A stretch of 64,000 bases of DNA from Pleomorphomonas sp. GTDB lineage: Bacteria; Pseudomonadota; Alphaproteobacteria; Rhizobiales; Pleomorphomonadaceae. The position numbers were made by a program, and so were the translations under genes. Location: NCBI GenBank assembly GCA_029976075.1, contig JARKNW010000035.1, forward strand, positions 167,482 to 231,481. The letters are read 5' to 3'. Of the stretch, positions 41,181 through 50,363 are shown piece by piece; position 1 is the first letter of the stretch; the number at the start of each line of letters is the position of its first letter. The notes under the pieces are model-generated. The model was not told where the DNA came from and searched no databases. It saw only the letters and a program-made list of their open reading frames with translations.

Positions 41181-41262
41181 GTTTGCAAGCGAAACGGGGC
41201 CAGACGGTGTTGACGCACCGAAAGGCCCCTAACCGAAGCGACGATCTTAGGAGGATCGACGA

Positions 41263-41607
41263 ATGGCTGGCAACGAAAATACCACGCAAGGGGTCGTTGT
41301 TGAAGTGAACGTGTTCGCTGAAGGCTTCAGACCAACGGCGATGAAGGTTGATACATTCGCGGAAATCGCCGCGCACTACAATGACGTGACGGACCGTCAG
41401 CTTGCCCTTCCCGATGACGATGAGTCCTTGGATACGGCCTATCTGGATGCAGTGACAGCGCTGATGGGTTCGGGTTTTAACCCGACCACGCTACGCGGCG
41501 CACGGGAAGGTCTGAGGATCATTTCCCGAGATTTTGACCGAGGGTACGACGTGGAGGAGTGGATGAAGCCGCTGCTGCATGCGTACATCCGCGCCCTTAG
41601 CAATTGA
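41263..41607 (+). CDS. Hypothetical protein of the immI-like cassette
   Basis: A 114-residue acidic protein (VEVNVFAEGFRPTAMKVDTFAEIAAHYNDVTDRQLALPDDDESLDTAYLDAVTALMG...). A strong AGGAGG precedes the ATG. It lies between the RHH operator and the antirepressor gene and is probably co-transcribed with the latter. No family is recognised. Confidence 0.55.
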   Translation: MAGNENTTQGVVVEVNVFAEGFRPTAMKVDTFAEIAAHYNDVTDRQLALPDDDESLDTAYLDAVTALMGSGFNPTTLRGAREGLRIISRDFDRGYDVEEWMKPLLHAYIRALSN

Positions 41608-41647
41608 CAATCCAAACTGATAGCCCCGCCGCCATTGGGGTTTAGAC

Positions 41648-41689
41648 ACGACCGCGCATTTCCCAGCTTCATGGGCGTCCGGCGGTCGT
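41648..41689 (+). promoter_or_regulatory. 42-nt RNA hairpin in the antirepressor leader
   Basis: ACGACCGC pairs with GCGGTCGT (8 bp), with an inner CCCA/TGGG stem. It ends 57 bases before the Bro-N start. It may control translation or be an antisense target; it also could be a weak terminator without a T run. Confidence 0.4.
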
Positions 41690-41745
41690 AAGTGACCACC
41701 TGTTCGTGTCCAGGTCTGTGGCGGGCCGGACGCTCATGGAGATCC

Positions 41746-42660
41746 ATGATGACCGCCTTGATGAATTTCGAATTTGAGGGAATGGCCGTTCGTGTCATTG
41801 AAAACGAGCAGGAGCCCTGGTTCATCGGAAGGGACGTTTGCCGGGTTCTAGACGTTCGCAACGAGAGCCAAGCACTTGATAGGCTCGATGACGATGAAAG
41901 GACAAGCCTTCTAGTTCCAACGCTGTCCGGTGAGCAGCAAATGGTGGTTGTTTCTGAGCCCGGCGTTTACCGTTTGATCTTCTCATCCCGTAAGCCGGCG
42001 GCCGAGCGGTTCAAAAGGTGGCTTGCTCACGACGTTCTTCCGGACATCCGCAAGTTCGGTAGCTATGTGGCGCCGGGAAGGACCCAGCTCCTGCCGAAGC
42101 CATCGCAGGATCTTCGTCCAGAGGAAGTTGTGGCATGGTCGAGCGCGGCGCGGTGCGTTGAACGCATCCATGGCCGGCGTGCGGCGGCCGTGTTCTGGAC
42201 GCAGACGCCGTTGCCGCAGGTGACTGAGGGTGACGACTTCGACGTCGACCCGATGGACACCATGGCCGCGCGGGATTGCCTGAAACACCTGTTCCGTATC
42301 TGCTCATCGCCGCATGAGGCCGTCGGCGATTTGTATCGGAAGGCACTGACCGATCCGGCCGCCCGCAACCGGCTGGAGAAGTGCGGGCTGATGTTGGGGC
42401 TGAGGGACTGGTCGGATGATCTGGTCGTGGCGGCAAACCATCCGTTCCTCGCCGACGCTTTCGAACTGACGGACTTCGCGTGGGCCTGGTGCAGCGCGCT
42501 AATCCTTCTGCCCGGCGCGCGGCGCGTTTCGCAGAGGGTGCTTATCGACGGAAAACTGACGCCGGGGGTAGCTATCCCGAAGGACTACCTCGCCCGCAAC
42601 AGCTTCCCGAGTTGGCGGAAGGGTGTACGCGGCAAGAAAAGGTATCTGCCGCCAGCGTAA
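41746..42660 (+). CDS. Bro-N domain antirepressor
   Basis: A 304-residue protein. The N-terminal Bro-N domain (residues about 7-110) has NFEFEGMAVRVIENEQEPWFIGRDVCRVLDVRNESQALDRLDDDER, SEPGVYRLIFSSRKPAAERFKRWL and DVLPDIRKFGSY. The C-terminal part is not recognised. Bro-N proteins such as P22 Ant inactivate prophage repressors by binding them. Start at tandem ATGs 41746/41749 after GGAG. Divergently linked to the RHH gene, as in P22 immI. Confidence 0.85.
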   Translation: MMTALMNFEFEGMAVRVIENEQEPWFIGRDVCRVLDVRNESQALDRLDDDERTSLLVPTLSGEQQMVVVSEPGVYRLIFSSRKPAAERFKRWLAHDVLPDIRKFGSYVAPGRTQLLPKPSQDLRPEEVVAWSSAARCVERIHGRRAAAVFWTQTPLPQVTEGDDFDVDPMDTMAARDCLKHLFRICSSPHEAVGDLYRKALTDPAARNRLEKCGLMLGLRDWSDDLVVAANHPFLADAFELTDFAWAWCSALILLPGARRVSQRVLIDGKLTPGVAIPKDYLARNSFPSWRKGVRGKKRYLPPA

Positions 42661-42722
42661 GGCTAATCGACAGTTGCAAGGCGCCGATCTAGTCTCAAGC
42701 GGGGAAACCGAGGGGACTGGAA

Positions 42723-43220
42723 ATGCGGATTGCAACAGTTTTGGTCGTGGCGCTCGTTTCGGCGCAGCCGGCGTGGGCCGATTTTGAAAGGTGGACATCG
42801 CAGGTCACGGAAGATCCATTTACGCAAGGAAGGCGGGTCGTCATCGACTTTATGTCGTCGATCCGTTCGGGTGTCGTGATCTTCTGCGACACAAAAGGAA
42901 CTGGCGTCAGGATCCGCGCCATTCCAGGCTACACTTTTGAAGGTGTTATGACCACCCTTACACCCAAGATGGAAATTGCCATCGATGGGGAAATGGCCGT
43001 TTCAGGGGATGGAGACGTAGGTTTTGTCGGCGACAACATGGCCATTGTCGAGGTTTCTTTCGACAAAGGGCTTTCAGAGCTATTCGTCGAGAAGTTCTCG
43101 GCTGCGAAACGGCAAGTCGCCTTGAAAGATGGGATGTCGGACAGCCCTTATCTTTTGTCGGCAAGGGGCACTACAAAAGTGGCTGGCGCGCTTAAGAAAT
43201 GCGTAGACGAGCAGGAATGA
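42723..43220 (+). CDS. Secreted protein, lysogenic-conversion candidate
   Basis: A 165-residue protein with a signal peptide (MRIATVLVVALVSAQPAWA). The mature part has two cysteines (VIFCDTK, LKKCVDEQ) and a beta-rich pattern (VVIDFMSSIRSGVVIF, MEIAIDGEMAVSGDGDVGFVG). No family is recognised. A periplasmic protein inside a tail operon, followed by its own terminator, fits a moron that benefits the lysogen. Confidence 0.6.
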   Translation: MRIATVLVVALVSAQPAWADFERWTSQVTEDPFTQGRRVVIDFMSSIRSGVVIFCDTKGTGVRIRAIPGYTFEGVMTTLTPKMEIAIDGEMAVSGDGDVGFVGDNMAIVEVSFDKGLSELFVEKFSAAKRQVALKDGMSDSPYLLSARGTTKVAGALKKCVDEQE

Positions 43221-43242
43221 GACAATCGTTTATTGGTTTGCG

Positions 43243-43269
43243 ACGGCGGGCATGTGTCCGCCGTTTTTT
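43243..43269 (+). terminator. Terminator closing the inserted cassette
   Basis: ACGGCGG (43243-43249) and CCGCCGT (43258-43264) flank an 8-base loop and are followed by a T run. It ends 14 bases before the tape-measure start. Confidence 0.8.
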
Positions 43270-43283
43270 ATTGGGGGATGACA

Positions 43284-45239
43284 ATGGCTAACAGGGAAGT
43301 CGAAGCCCGTCTGAAAATGACGGCCGTCGATCAGGCTAGCCGTGTCATCGAGCGCGTCGGCAACAAGATCGATGCCATCGGCAAAAAAATGGAGGCCGTC
43401 AACAAGCGCGATCGGGCAGTTCGCCAGGCCGAGCGCGCCGAAGCCGCCGCCGCCTCTGCTGCCCAGCGTGAGCGAGCTGCCCTTTATGCAAAGGGCGCCG
43501 TTGGTGCCTATCTGGTCGGTCGTGCGGTGAAAGCGGCGGTTGTGGATTTTTCAGAGTTGGAAATGCGGATGGTCCGCATCGGCAACACGGCAGGCGTCAC
43601 GCGGGAAGAGGTCAAAAAAGCAACAACTGCGCTGTTCGACATGGCGCAAGACACGCGGATGCCGTTCGACCAAGCTGTTGAAGGCCTTGACGCGTTGGTC
43701 ACAAGCGGCAAGAGTTTGAAGGAAGCGCTTTCCTTCCTTCCAGCCGTGCTCACAGTTGCCAAGGCGACTGGCGCTGAAACGGCTGATCTCGCAAAGGTCG
43801 CGACATCCTTTTCTAACGCCATGGGAATTGGTGCCGCCGAAATGGAAAAGGCCTTCAACTCTGCAGCCCAGGCGGGCAACCTGGGTGCTTTCGAATTGAA
43901 GGACATGGCGCGGTATCTGCCATCCATTTTGCCGCTGATGAGGCAGGCGGGATACAATGGCATTGAGGGCGTGCAGCGGGCGACCGCCATGCTGCAGACC
44001 ACCCAGCTAAGCGCAGGAACCCCTGAGGAGGCTGCGACGAATCTGCGGAACGTTCTCCTGAAAATGGAAAACCCGCAGACCGCCAAATATTTCAAGAAGA
44101 CGTACGGGATAGATCTTCCGAAGTATCTTGATGAGGCTGTGCGCAAGGGCAAGGATAGGGTGGAATCTTTCATCGATCTTGCCAAACAGGTTTCCAAAGG
44201 TTCCACAACTGCTTGGCAAGCCATTTTTCCGGATGCGGAATTCAACCAAGGTGCGACAGCACTTCGGGATTATATGGGCCAGCTGCACGCCTTCATGGCG
44301 GCCCTGAAACAAGGTGCGGACGTTATCGGCTCGCAGTTTGGAAACGCGATCGATACAACCGATGCGAAGTTGACCAAGCTATCTAACAGTTGGGGAAACT
44401 TCACAAAGAAGCTCGGAGAAGCAACCGTCGATCTGGGTGGCGGATCGGTGCTTGATGCCTTTAGTTGGGCACTCAACGAGGTCACGACAACGGCCGATGG
44501 TACCAGAAACATCGGCCAGCCGGCAGCAGACACCCAAAATCAGCTCAATGATCGCAAGCTGGCGGCGCTCGCCAACGACCCTGTAGCAAAGGCTTACATT
44601 GACCGGTACATGTCGAGCTCCGGCGGCAAGGTTCCGTCGGCCGAACAGGTAATGGCGCACCGGCAATCCTGGGGTGACTTCGTCCTCAACGGATACGCAG
44701 GACAAGACCAGTACATTGCAAACGCTGGCGCGGCTGGATCTCGCGAGGCTGGACAGTATGTCAGCAACACAGAGCGCGCCGACCACTTTTCGTCCATTCC
44801 CTCCAGGGCGAAATATTGGGTTCAGTCGGGCATGCGGATGCCGGCTGATGGCAAAGCCATTCCCTACAACTGGCTGCCGCTTGGATATAAGGACTTTGTG
44901 CCTCCCGAAAAGGACATGGGCCAAGCCAAAGGGCTTCTCTATAGCGACACGTACACGCCGATCAACGGGAAGCCGAGCAATCAGATCGGGGGCCGCGAAC
45001 TTCCGGCAAGGTCAGATCTCGGGACATTCATCGGGGCGCAAGCAAGAGGCGAATTGTCGTCAAACCTTCTCGACCAGATCGAGAAAGCAAAGGCGGAAGC
45101 CCTCGTGAACGTGGATGCCATGATGAAAGATATAGTCAAGGTCATCAACGGGACGCCAATTCCGCCGATCAAAATCCCTGTCCAACAGGTTGGACAACTC
45201 GCCAGGGTGAACCCGGGCGTTTCCATGCCGGACCAGTGA
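43284..45239 (+). CDS. Tail tape measure protein
   Basis: A 651-residue protein that sets tail length and enters the cell with the DNA. It has a charged coiled-coil N-terminus (VDQASRVIERVGNKIDAIGKKMEAVNKRDRAVRQAERAEAAAA) and a conserved TMP core (ELEMRMVRIGNTAGVTREEVKKATTALFDMAQDTRMPFDQAVEGLDALV). It is short for a tape measure, predicting a short contractile tail. The ATG at 43284 is preferred to 43278 because the G-rich ribosome site abuts the latter. Confidence 0.88.
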   Translation: MANREVEARLKMTAVDQASRVIERVGNKIDAIGKKMEAVNKRDRAVRQAERAEAAAASAAQRERAALYAKGAVGAYLVGRAVKAAVVDFSELEMRMVRIGNTAGVTREEVKKATTALFDMAQDTRMPFDQAVEGLDALVTSGKSLKEALSFLPAVLTVAKATGAETADLAKVATSFSNAMGIGAAEMEKAFNSAAQAGNLGAFELKDMARYLPSILPLMRQAGYNGIEGVQRATAMLQTTQLSAGTPEEAATNLRNVLLKMENPQTAKYFKKTYGIDLPKYLDEAVRKGKDRVESFIDLAKQVSKGSTTAWQAIFPDAEFNQGATALRDYMGQLHAFMAALKQGADVIGSQFGNAIDTTDAKLTKLSNSWGNFTKKLGEATVDLGGGSVLDAFSWALNEVTTTADGTRNIGQPAADTQNQLNDRKLAALANDPVAKAYIDRYMSSSGGKVPSAEQVMAHRQSWGDFVLNGYAGQDQYIANAGAAGSREAGQYVSNTERADHFSSIPSRAKYWVQSGMRMPADGKAIPYNWLPLGYKDFVPPEKDMGQAKGLLYSDTYTPINGKPSNQIGGRELPARSDLGTFIGAQARGELSSNLLDQIEKAKAEALVNVDAMMKDIVKVINGTPIPPIKIPVQQVGQLARVNPGVSMPDQ

Positions 45240-45246
45240 GGGCGAG

Positions 45247-46368
45247 ATGGCGTTTCTTGACAGCTTTCTGCCCGCCTCGTTTCGCGGGGTGCCGTTCCGC
45301 GTGGCCGATGAAAGCGGCGCGGGCGGCCGGCGGATCGTCGTTCACAACATGGTCGGCGGAGAAGCGCCGGTCACCGAGGACTTCGGGGCCAAGGAACAGC
45401 GCTTCACGGTGACGGCCTATGTGGCGGGATCGTTCGCCACGGCGGCGGGATTGGCGCTGCGATCGGCACTGAAACAGCCCGGTGCCGGCCTGCTGGTGTT
45501 GCCATGGCAAGGGTCGGTGCAGGCCCGGGTGGAAGACTTTGACCCGAGCCGCACCAAGGATGTGAACGGCTACATCGAGTTCAGCATCACATTCGTCGAG
45601 GCGGGGTCCGGCCTGCTGTTTGGCAGGTTGCCCGCCATCAGCGAACTCGGCGCGCTGATGCTGACCGGCATTTCGCTGGTTTCAACCCTGGCCTCGTCGC
45701 TGATTTCCTGGTCGGGAGGCGCATCCGGCGACGAGATAGATGCCGCCGCCACGGGGGTAGCGACGCTCGAGGCGCTGCGCAGCGAGGCCGGGATTACCGG
45801 CGATGTTGCCGACGATCTGGCTGGGCAGATCAAGGATCTTGCGGTCACCAGCTTTGCCGCCAACCCTGAAACATGGCTGGCCACGGCCGGCGAGATCGCC
45901 CGCGACCTGGCGCGCGAAGCCGACCCCGGCACGGCCGCGAGCTTCCGGACCTATGCGCTGGCCGCCGACGTTTCGACTGTGACGGGCATCACCATGGCCG
46001 GCCTGCTCGGCGCCGCGGCGGCGATGGTGACGGCCGGCGCCGATTACGCAGCGCGACAGGACGCGGTCGCCGCCCGGTCGGCATTGGCCGACATGGCCGA
46101 CACGGCGCGCGAGGCGATGGCGACGCTCGGCTATGTGGCGGCCGAATGGTATGGCGGCTTGATCGGCGCGGCGCTCGACGCCATGAGCCGGGACGCGGCT
46201 AACCTGAAACCGCTGGTTCGTGTGGAGACAGGCCTGTCGCTGCCTTCGACGCTATTGGCCTGGCAGGTCTATGGCGATCCGAGCCGCGCCGCCGAGCTGA
46301 TATCGCGCAACAAGGTGGCGACGGCCTGTTTCATGCCGTCGGCGCTGACCGCCATCGCGCCGGACTAA
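45247..46368 (+). CDS. DNA circularisation/baseplate protein, Mu gpN family
   Basis: A 373-residue protein. The N-terminal FLDSFLPASFRGVPFRVADESGAGGRRIVVHNMVGGEAPVTEDFGAKEQRFTVTAYVAG matches the DNA_circ_N domain of Mu gpN. The rest is alanine-rich and helical. In Mu it belongs to the baseplate. Starts 7 bp after the tape measure. Confidence 0.85.
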   Translation: MAFLDSFLPASFRGVPFRVADESGAGGRRIVVHNMVGGEAPVTEDFGAKEQRFTVTAYVAGSFATAAGLALRSALKQPGAGLLVLPWQGSVQARVEDFDPSRTKDVNGYIEFSITFVEAGSGLLFGRLPAISELGALMLTGISLVSTLASSLISWSGGASGDEIDAAATGVATLEALRSEAGITGDVADDLAGQIKDLAVTSFAANPETWLATAGEIARDLAREADPGTAASFRTYALAADVSTVTGITMAGLLGAAAAMVTAGADYAARQDAVAARSALADMADTAREAMATLGYVAAEWYGGLIGAALDAMSRDAANLKPLVRVETGLSLPSTLLAWQVYGDPSRAAELISRNKVATACFMPSALTAIAPD

Positions 46369-46378
46369 GGACTTGATC

Positions 46379-47434
46379 TTGGCTGAAACGCTGGAAACCG
46401 TGACGGTGACGATCGGCGGCAAGCTGTTTGTCGGCTGGTCGGAACTGACCGTGACGGCCGGGGCCGAAAAGGCCGTGCGCGACGCCAGGATGACCATTCC
46501 GATTTCAGCGATCGGCAGCTTTGCCATAGGCGACGAAGCTGTGATATCGGCCGGCGGCGAGGCGATCGTTACCGGCTTCATTCGTGACCGTGACAGGCAG
46601 ATCGATGGCGATGCCGGATCTGCGACGCTGACCATCGTTTCCAGGACGGCGGACGCGACGGAAAGCTCGATCGAACACGATACCGGCCACATCGACGAGG
46701 CGACGCTCGACAGCATCGCCAAGGAGTTCGGCAAGAACTTCACCATCATCGACAAGCGCAAGTCGAAGGGCAAGCCGGCGTCGCACCAGATCGTGCCGGC
46801 CGAGACATTGCACAAGACGCTGGAGCGGGTTGCCCGGCGCCAGGGCGTGCTGATCTACGACGATGGCGATGGCGCCATCGTGCTGGCCGACAAGCCGGAA
46901 GGGACGCACTCCGGCGCGATTGCCGAGGGCGTCAACATCCAGTCCGCATCGGTCAGCGAAACAGAGTCCGGCCGTTATTCCAAGACGGTGGTGCGTGGAC
47001 AATCGAGCAAGGGGCACGGCGCCGGCGCGCTGCGCCTCGAGGGCGTGGCGAGCGATGCATCGGTCCGCAAGGGGCGAACGCGCATCCTGCTTTACGAGGG
47101 GGACGCGACCTCCGCCGATCTCAAGAAGCGCGCCGAATGGCAGTCGCGCCGGGATGCCGGCAAGGGCCTGCGCATGTCGGCAACCGTTCCGGGATGGCGC
47201 GATGCCGGGGGAAAGCTGTGGTCGCCCAACTGGCTTGTGCAAGCAACCAGCGAGCGACTGGACATCGACCAGATGATGGCGATTTCGGCCGTCGAGTTCT
47301 CGCAGGACGATAGCGCCGGCACGGTCGCCAAGCTGTCGCTGGTCGATCCCCGCGCCTTTGGCGACAAGGATCCGAAGGGCAAGAAGAAACAGAAGGTGGC
47401 CGAGCCCAAGGGCGAAGTGATGGTGGTGGAATGA
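46379..47434 (+). CDS. Baseplate hub protein, Mu gpP (gp44) family
   Basis: A 351-residue hub protein of the gp27/VgrG-like class (VTVTIGGKLFVGWSELTVTAGAEKAVRDARMTI, AETLHKTLERVARRQGVLIYDDGDGAIVLA, ASDASVRKGRTRILLYEGDATSADLKKRAEWQ). The TTG at 46379 has AAGGA eight bases upstream; TTG 46373 is too close to it. Confidence 0.85.
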   Translation: MAETLETVTVTIGGKLFVGWSELTVTAGAEKAVRDARMTIPISAIGSFAIGDEAVISAGGEAIVTGFIRDRDRQIDGDAGSATLTIVSRTADATESSIEHDTGHIDEATLDSIAKEFGKNFTIIDKRKSKGKPASHQIVPAETLHKTLERVARRQGVLIYDDGDGAIVLADKPEGTHSGAIAEGVNIQSASVSETESGRYSKTVVRGQSSKGHGAGALRLEGVASDASVRKGRTRILLYEGDATSADLKKRAEWQSRRDAGKGLRMSATVPGWRDAGGKLWSPNWLVQATSERLDIDQMMAISAVEFSQDDSAGTVAKLSLVDPRAFGDKDPKGKKKQKVAEPKGEVMVVE

Positions 47435-47880
47435 ACTCGCTTCCGGTGCGCTTTCAGGTGACAGGCGTCGAGGAACGGGGCGGGTTGATGTATGTGTCCG
47501 GCCGCTCGCTGGCCGGCGAGCACCTGCCCCGCATCCTGTTCATAGAATCGCATGGAACGGCGTCGCACCCTCCCCTCGGGTCGATCGGCGTCGCGACGCC
47601 CATGGGCAGCAACCGCGACCAGATGGTCTGCTACGGGCTGGAAAAGCCAGGACTTCGCCCGACGGGCCTTGGGTCCGGGCACAAGGTGCTCTACGACGCC
47701 GATGGAAACCAGATGTACATCGGCAACAGCAAGGTCACCATCACGGCGCCCAATGTCGAGATCCATGGCAACCTGAAGGTGATCGGCGGCGGCATCACGA
47801 ACGACGGCGTCAACTGCGGCAAGACGCATGTCCACGGCGGCGTCGTGACCGGCGGCAGCGATACGGCCACCCCACATTAA
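47431..47880 (+). CDS. Baseplate spike protein, Mu gp45 family
   Basis: A 149-residue spike: OB-like N-terminus, beta-helix (SKVTITAPNVEIHGNLKVIGGGITNDG) and an apex with THVHGGVVTGG, the H-x-H iron-binding tip typical of membrane-piercing spikes. Overlaps the hub gene by ATGA. Confidence 0.88.
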   Translation: MNSLPVRFQVTGVEERGGLMYVSGRSLAGEHLPRILFIESHGTASHPPLGSIGVATPMGSNRDQMVCYGLEKPGLRPTGLGSGHKVLYDADGNQMYIGNSKVTITAPNVEIHGNLKVIGGGITNDGVNCGKTHVHGGVVTGGSDTATPH

Positions 47881-47889
47881 GAGGGCGCG

Positions 47890-48441
47890 ATGAGCATCCG
47901 CATCATTCCGATCGCCCTCGATGGCGACGACACGATCCTGGCGCCGGATATCGTCTGGGACGGAGAAGTGGGCGAGTTCGCCATTGCCGGCACCGACGAG
48001 GGCGACAACGCCGGCGGACTGCGCGCCAAGGCGGCGTTGGCGACGGCCGTGCTGATGCAGTTGGCAACAGATTGCGCGGCCGATGAGAGTGAGCTGCGCG
48101 ATGGCGACGAGCAGCGTGGCTGGCCTGGCGACGGCATCAGCATGGCGGACGGCGAAGAGCCCGATGTGATCGGCTGCAAATGGTGGCTGTTGCGTCGTCG
48201 CTCGCTCAGTGAAGCCGAGACGCCGTTGCTCGCCAAGCGTTGGGGCGAAGAAGCGCTCCAGCCTTTGGTCGACGAGGGTGTCGCGGCCGGCTTTTCCGTG
48301 ACGGTCACTACCAAGCCGACCGAAAACCGCATGGACATCGAGACGGTCGTCACAAGTCGCGACGGTGTCACCACCGTGAAGCAGAAATTCGCAATCCTCT
48401 GGGAGCAGGTCCGTGGCCTACACAAGCCCCTCGCTCAATAG
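47890..48441 (+). CDS. Baseplate wedge protein, Mu gp46 family
   Basis: A 183-residue protein resembling Mu gp46/gpW-like wedge proteins: ALATAVLMQLATDCAADESELRDGDEQRGWPGD, GCKWWLLRRRSLSEAETPLLAKRWGEEALQPLVDEG. Its end overlaps the next start by 29 bases. Confidence 0.82.
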   Translation: MSIRIIPIALDGDDTILAPDIVWDGEVGEFAIAGTDEGDNAGGLRAKAALATAVLMQLATDCAADESELRDGDEQRGWPGDGISMADGEEPDVIGCKWWLLRRRSLSEAETPLLAKRWGEEALQPLVDEGVAAGFSVTVTTKPTENRMDIETVVTSRDGVTTVKQKFAILWEQVRGLHKPLAQ

Positions 48442-49519
48442 CCTGGCGCGGTCCGCCTGGGCGGCCATTCGCACCTATCTTCCCGGCTCGGATGCGATGC
48501 CAAAGAAAAACACGCTGGTCGTGATGGCCAAGTCGTGGGGATTGCTGCTGTTCGATGTCTACCAGCGCATCGAGTGGACGTTCCGGCAGATCTTTGCATC
48601 GACGGCCGACGAGGATGTGCTGGAGAAGATCCACGGCTACGAGGAAAACGTGCTGCGCAAGGCGGCGCGACGGGCCAGCGGAACCATTACCGGCACGGCC
48701 GATGCCGGCGAAAGCTTTGCCGCCGGCGTTCGTTTCCTGCGCGGCTCGATCGGCTATGTGTCGACCGCCACGGCGACGGCCGATGGATCGGGCTCCATCA
48801 CCATCAGCGTCCGCGCCGAAGTGGCCGGCGCCGCGGCCAATCTTTCGGCCGGCGACAGCCTGACGCTGGCCGACCCTGGCAGCTACCTGACGCTCGGCAC
48901 CGATTTTACCGTGGCGACCGGTGGCGTCGCCGGCGGCACCGATCGCGAGGATGTGGAGGATTATCGCGCCCGCATCCTCGACAAAAAGCGCCGACCGCCG
49001 CAAGGGGGCGCGCTTTCCGACTACGAGCAATGGGCAATGGAAGTTCCCGGCGTCGCTGCCGCCTGGGCGGCGCGCACGGTGAACAGCCCTGGCACGGTGA
49101 CGATATGGATCCTGGTCGATGGCCGCGTGAACGGCATCCCGACCAGCGACGACATTGCCGCCGTGCAGGATTACATCGACAGCCTGAGACGGATCGGCAC
49201 CGACATTTCGGTGGTGGCGCCGGTAGCGCAGGCGGTCAATATCACCATCACCGGTCTCACTCCGAACACGGCCAGCGTGCGGGCGGCGATCGCCGACAAG
49301 CTGGCGGCGCTGTTCGCGCCGGATGCCGATGGCGCCAACCCGCGCGGTCGCATGAAGCCGGGCACGGCCGATGCGAACTTCATCCTGTCGCGCAGCTGGA
49401 TCAGCGAGGCGATCAGTCAGGCGACCGGCGAGCAGCGGCACGCCTTGACGGCGCCATCCAGCGACCCGAGTTTCGCGGCGGGCCGGTACCCGGTGCCCGG
49501 CACCATCACTTACGCCTGA
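48413..49519 (+). CDS. Baseplate J family protein, Mu gp47
   Basis: A 368-residue gpJ-like wedge protein with a GTG start after GGGAG. Signatures: SGTITGTADAGESFAAGVRFL, DREDVEDYRARILDKKRRPPQGGALSDYEQWAMEVPGVAAAWA and a C-terminal SWISEAISQATGEQRHALTAPSSD. Forms the outer baseplate. Confidence 0.9.
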   Translation: MAYTSPSLNSLARSAWAAIRTYLPGSDAMPKKNTLVVMAKSWGLLLFDVYQRIEWTFRQIFASTADEDVLEKIHGYEENVLRKAARRASGTITGTADAGESFAAGVRFLRGSIGYVSTATATADGSGSITISVRAEVAGAAANLSAGDSLTLADPGSYLTLGTDFTVATGGVAGGTDREDVEDYRARILDKKRRPPQGGALSDYEQWAMEVPGVAAAWAARTVNSPGTVTIWILVDGRVNGIPTSDDIAAVQDYIDSLRRIGTDISVVAPVAQAVNITITGLTPNTASVRAAIADKLAALFAPDADGANPRGRMKPGTADANFILSRSWISEAISQATGEQRHALTAPSSDPSFAAGRYPVPGTITYA

Positions 49520-49665
49520 GGATAAATTCTACTGAGGCGGGCATCTAGCTTCGAACTCTGCGCTTCCGGTGCTCACTGACCCTTAAGTCCGTTCCGCTCC
49601 GGTTCTCGAATTCATCGCTATCTGCCGCACCCCAGCGAATTTCTGGCCAAGTTTAAAGGGATGAT

Positions 49666-50337
49666 ATGGGCATTTGCGACCAGCCGACGCTGCAGGTTCT
49701 GCCGCGCGACGCCTTGACGTCGCCCTCGGTGGACGACCTGCAGGCGATGAGCCTAATGCTGATCCCGCGCGGCGCGGCCTGGGGGTCGCCCGATGGTGAA
49801 GCCGTGCCGCTGACCGGCGTGCGCGCCATGCTGTTCAAGGGCTTCGCCGTCGGCCTCAAGGCCGTCTACGAGCGGCTGACAGAGGTGCTGCAGGCGGCCG
49901 GCGTGACGAGCCAATACATCGCCACCGAGGAGTGGGAGTTCGAGCTCGGCCTGCCGGACCCATGCCTGACCCCGCCGGAAGACGACGAGGCGCGGCGACT
50001 GGCGATCATCGAGCGCCGCCGCTGGCGCGGCATCATGACGCCCGCCGATTTCGCCTGCCTGGTCGAGAGGCTCGGGTATAGCGCCACCATCGAGGAACAC
50101 TTCGACGGCATGCGCGCCGGCTCGCCGATTGGAAATCTGCGCCTTGGCCGACCTTCGGACGAAAACGTCGTGACTTTCGTCATTCAATTGGTCTCCCCGC
50201 CGACGCACTTCGCCATCGGCACCGATGGCGTTGGCAACGCGCGGCTGACCGACTTCCGATCTGCCGACGATCTTGCCTGCTATCTCGTTCGGGTAATGCC
50301 GGCCGAGATCGTTCCGGTGATCAACTACGTGGCCTGA
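49666..50337 (+). CDS. Tail protein, Mu gp48 (DUF2313/YmfQ) family
   Basis: A 223-residue protein. LMLIPRGAAWGSPDGEAVPLTGVRAMLFKGFAVGLKAVYERLTEVL and FELGLPDPCL...RRLAIIERRRWRGIMTPADF are typical of gp48/gpI baseplate-fibre linkers. A 146-bp gap separates it from gp47, where most Mu-type tails overlap. Confidence 0.88.
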   Translation: MGICDQPTLQVLPRDALTSPSVDDLQAMSLMLIPRGAAWGSPDGEAVPLTGVRAMLFKGFAVGLKAVYERLTEVLQAAGVTSQYIATEEWEFELGLPDPCLTPPEDDEARRLAIIERRRWRGIMTPADFACLVERLGYSATIEEHFDGMRAGSPIGNLRLGRPSDENVVTFVIQLVSPPTHFAIGTDGVGNARLTDFRSADDLACYLVRVMPAEIVPVINYVA

Positions 50338-50363
50338 TGGCCGTCATCCTCAAGAGGTGAACC

